Assembly: GCA_910579205.1 (NCBI GenBank)
Contig: CAJTTD010000005.1
Location: 62,001 to 126,000, forward strand
Origin: an uncultured Christensenella sp.
Lineage (GTDB): Bacteria; Bacillota; Clostridia; Christensenellales; Pumilibacteraceae
Direction: 5' to 3'
DNA: 64,000 bases
The translations under genes and the position numbers were made by a program. Shown one piece after another: positions 60,884 through 64,000 of the stretch. Numbering within the stretch: position 1 is the first letter of the stretch; the number at the start of each line of letters is the position of its first letter. The notes under the pieces were generated by a model. It made no database searches and had not been told where the DNA came from. It was given only the letters and a program-made list of their open reading frames with translations.

Positions 60884-62806
60884 CTACGTTCTGTTCTTAA
60901 CGGTGTAACCTATTTCTTTCAGTTTTTTTGCATTATACTCAACTACGTCGAGTAAATGATCGAAAATATGCTTAGCCACATTGCGGTCGGGTATTGCGCG
61001 CGATACGTTTTCGTCCGTATTGTCCGAATGCGCGAAAAAGTTTCTGCGCGAGAAATACTCCGTATACAGCGAGACCATGACTTCGCAATATATCACGCTG
61101 TTTATCCGCTGCTGATACCCGCTTTTCAAAATGTAGTTGCCGCGGTCGTTTTTGTCGTACGCTTGACCTATCATTTTGACTTTTATGCCTTCCGACCGTT
61201 GCAAGTCGAACACTAAGCGCTCCAGCCCGCGAAACGGCGGAACGAGCAATACCGAATAGTCCGATAGCATGAGCGACGCTTGACCGAAATCGTGTATACC
61301 GTACGAAAAGTCTATTCGCGACTGTTCGGACAAATACTCGTAAGCGGTAGGCAGACGTTTTTTGAGTTTGTTTTGAACGTCCGTAACCTTTGCCTTAGGC
61401 GCGGTATCGCCGCCCGATCGCGCTCCAGCCTCCACGTAGCCCTCGAGCGCGGACGAATAGTCGCTGTCTTGACTTATCTGCGACTGAACTTCGCCGAATA
61501 GTTCGGAGCGTTTGCCTTGCAGCTGCAGCGTCATCTTGCCGACGGCGTAACGCAATATGACTTTCTGTCCGCTTGTATCGCTTACGCTGTACGCCTTTAT
61601 CTCTTGCGGCGTACCGCCGAACTCTACGCCTTCGGAAGCGACTTTATATCTGTCGAAAGACTTGAGACGCTTCAATACGCCCGACAGCGCAGCTTGCGGA
61701 TAGTTCTTGACCGAATACCCGTTTTTATATTCGGGCGCGACTTGTTTATCCGCCGAAAATTCGGCGTGCATACCAGTTTCCGCGGTACTTGTCTGTTTGT
61801 TCTTGGGCGGTCTTCCGCGCTTGCGCTTGGGCTGCTCTTCTACGGAAACGCCTTGGCTGTCCGCAACGTCTTGCTTTATCGCTACGCGCGTATTTATCTT
61901 TGTATCGCTCTTGTACTTAAAATCGTCTTCCTCGTCGCCGAACGATATCACGGCGCGACGCGGCAGACCCGACTTACGCGCAGAGAGCGAAATATTAATG
62001 CCCGTATCATTGTCGCGAGCTTCCGAGGCTGGCTTGCGCTGTTCCGCGTCCGATCTGCTCTGCATGTCTGTACTGTCGTTATAATACTGAGGTCTTTTCT
62101 TAGCTATCTGAGGCGGATATATCTCGTCGGTGGAAATTTCTTGTCCGCGCGCGTTTGCTATTACCGAGTGCGACATATCGCCTATCGCCCGTGCGCCGTC
62201 GTCGGCATATACTTTTCTTTTTGCACGCTGCGGCGGGTAAATTTCGTCGGTGGATATCTCATGCCCTCGCGACGTTGCCAACCCCGAAAAAGACTGCTGC
62301 GGAACGCTTTTGGGCTTTAACGCGTCGGGCGAAACGAACACTCGCGACCGCGACCGCGTCTCGCTCCTACCGTCATCGTTGACGCTGCGCGGCGGCTGCG
62401 GCGCGTTGTTATAAACAGTACGGTCGGCATGCCCCGCGGTATCGTACGGCGGCAGCGTGGAACTTAAGATTGCGTTCAATTTGTCGCCGCGCTGCGGCAT
62501 GTTGGGAAAACTGCCTTGCGCGGGAACAGTGGAACGCTTGACTGTTTTGTCTTGAGACGGAGCGTAAAGCTTTAAGAGGGCTTCGGAATGTTCCGCGCGC
62601 CCCGTTATGGAAATTACACAAGCAGTAACGTCGTACACTACGGCGACCTTGCTGTCGTCGCAAAAATACGAATATCTGTCGTAATGACACTTTCCGTCCG
62701 CCGCGACAAAACCACGCGGACTATAAACGCTCGTATCGATCTTATCGATAAAAGCCCTTGCTTCGCTTGCGGAACACGGCGAAATATTATATCTTACATT
62801 GTCCAT
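60884..62806 (-). CDS. RnlA-like HEPN ribonuclease with AT-hook and disordered linker
   Basis: 640 residues from the ATG at 62806 (GGGAG site). Residues 1-75 look like one TBP-like repeat of RNase LS proteins (VYSPRGFVA, VAVVYDVTACVISITGR). Residues about 380-450 look like a second (KVILRYAVGKMTLQLQGKR). Between lies a charged, probably disordered linker holding a duplicated HEISTDEIYPPQ / QEISTDEIYPPQ unit (182-193, 222-233) and an AT-hook KRKRGRPPKNK (327-337). The C-terminal ~160 residues match the RnlA catalytic domain (DYSVLLVPPFRGLE) with a HEPN Rx4H motif RNFFAH, Arg588-His593. RnlA is an mRNA endonuclease toxin. No RnlB-like antitoxin is adjacent. Confidence 0.7.
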   Translation of the reverse strand: MDNVRYNISPCSASEARAFIDKIDTSVYSPRGFVAADGKCHYDRYSYFCDDSKVAVVYDVTACVISITGRAEHSEALLKLYAPSQDKTVKRSTVPAQGSFPNMPQRGDKLNAILSSTLPPYDTAGHADRTVYNNAPQPPRSVNDDGRSETRSRSRVFVSPDALKPKSVPQQSFSGLATSRGHEISTDEIYPPQRAKRKVYADDGARAIGDMSHSVIANARGQEISTDEIYPPQIAKKRPQYYNDSTDMQSRSDAEQRKPASEARDNDTGINISLSARKSGLPRRAVISFGDEEDDFKYKSDTKINTRVAIKQDVADSQGVSVEEQPKRKRGRPPKNKQTSTAETGMHAEFSADKQVAPEYKNGYSVKNYPQAALSGVLKRLKSFDRYKVASEGVEFGGTPQEIKAYSVSDTSGQKVILRYAVGKMTLQLQGKRSELFGEVQSQISQDSDYSSALEGYVEAGARSGGDTAPKAKVTDVQNKLKKRLPTAYEYLSEQSRIDFSYGIHDFGQASLMLSDYSVLLVPPFRGLERLVFDLQRSEGIKVKMIGQAYDKNDRGNYILKSGYQQRINSVIYCEVMVSLYTEYFSRRNFFAHSDNTDENVSRAIPDRNVAKHIFDHLLDVVEYNAKKLKEIGYTVKNRT

Positions 62807-62970
62807 TGTTTCTCCCGGCGGATCAGCCACAATTTAATTCTAAGTTTCTCTGGTCAATTTTATCGGAAATGAATTTAACGATGTTTACAAATTATCCTAT
62901 GTGTCGGCATATCACATATAATTTGTAATGTTCGTCGTTTTTGTGATGTTGCGCTCTTCAATTTAATTGT

Positions 62971-63007
62971 GCGATCGAACGCAGATACGGCGGTTGCGCT
63001 CGATCGC
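62971..63007. repeat. Inverted repeat between the RnlA-like and surface protein genes
   Basis: GCGATCGAACGCA (62971-62983) and TTGCGCTCGATCGC (62994-63007) pair with one mismatch around a short loop. No T tract follows on either strand, so it is more like a protein site or RNA hairpin than a terminator. Confidence 0.5.
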
Positions 63008-63016
63008 GGCGCATAA

Positions 63017-63046
63017 ATTATAAGCGGCTGTGCCGCCGCTTATAAT
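63017..63046 (-). terminator. Hairpin after the Ig-like surface protein gene
   Basis: ATTATAAGCGGC (63017-63028) and GCCGCTTATAAT (63035-63046) form a perfect 12-base stem, seven bases past the stop at 63054. The following T tract is short. Confidence 0.65.
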
Positions 63047-63053
63047 ATTTGGT

Positions 63054-64000
63054 TTATTTCTTTACTTTGCGGAATCTTACCACGTAGATGATAACGCCCG
63101 CCAACAAGACTATAGCTACTACTATCAACACTGTGGAGAGGGTCGTAAGTGTCTTAGGAGTGCTGGATCCCTTGCCGACAACGGTTATCGTAACGCGTTG
63201 CGTCGTAGTATTGCCTACAGCGTCTTTAGCCGTGTAAACCACTTCGTACGTTCCCACTTTGTTGAGGGTGATCGTCGTTCCATTGTTTTCGGAATTGGCG
63301 TAGTTTCTGTACGAACCGGATACCGTTGCGTCGGAAACCTCGTCGCGCGAAGGATCTATAAGCTTTTTCGTTATGTCTACAGTGCCTTCTTCGGAAGTGT
63401 CAACAAGCTCCATAGCGTCGAACTTGAACGTATCGCCGACAACTTTTCTTATGGACGTGCCGCCGGATATCGTGAACTCGGGACCTTCTACGTCGCCTAT
63501 ATTGATCGTATACGTGGCGGTTACGGGCGCGGAGTTTGCATAAGTGGCGGTATACGTAACGGTGTATGCGCCGTCCGTCGTGCCTATGAACGAATTGGTC
63601 TCTTCGTCGAAATCGACCGTACTACTGGTTTTGTTGTTAGTTACTTCGACGGTTACTTTGGCGTTGCCGTTCTCGGTATAAGCTACTACTTTGGGAAGGA
63701 CGATAGCAACGTTCTTGTCGCCGAAGGTGGGCATAACGCCTTGCACTTCTATCACGGGAACAGCGGAATCGCTGATCGAGAACGTATATTTGCCGTCGTT
63801 ACCGCCGTAAGGCGTTACAGACTCGCCGAAGTTGGTGTATCCCGAAATATCGTCTTTATTGATATATCCGTCTTTTACGGAGTACGAGCCTTGCGTCTTT
63901 GCGGTGAACTCGCTACCCATAAGGCTGAATACGCCGCCCTTTATCTGGCGCGCCACATAATATGTGTTGCCCGCCGTACCGACGTTTTTCATTACTTCGT
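63054..64000 (-). CDS. Surface protein with Ig-like domains and C-terminal anchor, 5' truncated
   Basis: At least 315 residues; the frame is open past base 64000, so the start lies outside the window. The visible part has Ig-like beta domains (PVIEVQGVMPTFGDKNVAI; GAYTVTYTATYANSAPVTA; TYEVVYTAKDAVGNTTTQ), the last being the DUF5011/Big_3-like type common in secreted clostridial proteins. A membrane segment (LIVVAIVLLAGVIIYVV) and a short basic tail (RFRKVKK) end it, with no LPXTG motif. Its anchoring is like that of the giant protein at 38-49 kb. Function unknown. Confidence 0.8.
   Translation of the reverse strand, partial: EVMKNVGTAGNTYYVARQIKGGVFSLMGSEFTAKTQGSYSVKDGYINKDDISGYTNFGESVTPYGGNDGKYTFSISDSAVPVIEVQGVMPTFGDKNVAIVLPKVVAYTENGNAKVTVEVTNNKTSSTVDFDEETNSFIGTTDGAYTVTYTATYANSAPVTATYTINIGDVEGPEFTISGGTSIRKVVGDTFKFDAMELVDTSEEGTVDITKKLIDPSRDEVSDATVSGSYRNYANSENNGTTITLNKVGTYEVVYTAKDAVGNTTTQRVTITVVGKGSSTPKTLTTLSTVLIVVAIVLLAGVIIYVVRFRKVKK

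Overview
The window looks like chromosomal DNA of an anaerobic, probably gut-associated, Gram-positive member of the Bacillota (Clostridia-like). The evidence is a trimeric NAD-linked [FeFe] hydrogenase, an NfnAB-type transhydrogenase, a 2-hydroxyacyl-CoA dehydratase activase-like protein, class 1B PyrD with PyrK, SepF, and LL-diaminopimelate aminotransferase. Shine-Dalgarno sites are strong and ATG, GTG and TTG starts are all used. No rRNA, CRISPR array, prophage or insertion sequence with a transposase was seen. Taxonomy below class level cannot be read from the sequence.

Region 1 (1-9660, minus strand) is one long, tightly overlapped operon: yggS, sepF, lspA, rluD, pyrB, pyrC, pyrF, pyrK, pyrD, pyrE, two small membrane proteins, and the 5' part of a TrmH-like methyltransferase that leaves the window. 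It covers de novo UMP synthesis plus cell-division and envelope genes, behind a promoter at about 9626-9654. Region 2 (9700-22300) holds two surface lipoproteins, the hydC-hydB-hydA hydrogenase operon, an AT-rich insert with a Xre-type repressor facing a membrane protein gene, the nfnA-nfnB pair, a probable SPOR-type membrane protein and a DUF6062-like protein. Hydrogenase and Nfn together handle NADH, NADPH, ferredoxin and H2.

Region 3 (22300-37980, minus strand) holds a 6S-like small RNA gene and a nitrogen, nucleotide and lysine cluster: pgm, glnA, an ANTAR regulator, purF, carA, a carB-dapF fusion, pyrG, dapL and a DUF4241-like/TPR protein. Glutamine from GlnA would feed PurF, CarA and PyrG, while DapL and the DapF domain serve diaminopimelate synthesis. 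Region 4 (38000-50070) holds a giant surface protein gene of about 3,606 codons, tRNA-Leu(CAG), and an odd hairpin-rich tract made of repeated tRNA 3' ends.

Region 5 (50200-59100, plus strand) holds the activase-like protein, purA, an ABC exporter, a NADAR-like gene whose 3' end runs into a palindromic repeat, and mntP. Region 6 (59200-64000, minus strand) holds the most unusual pair: an RnlA-like HEPN RNase with an AT-hook, and directly downstream a second CTP synthase whose glutaminase Cys and His are replaced by Gly and Asn. A truncated Ig-like surface protein gene ends the window.
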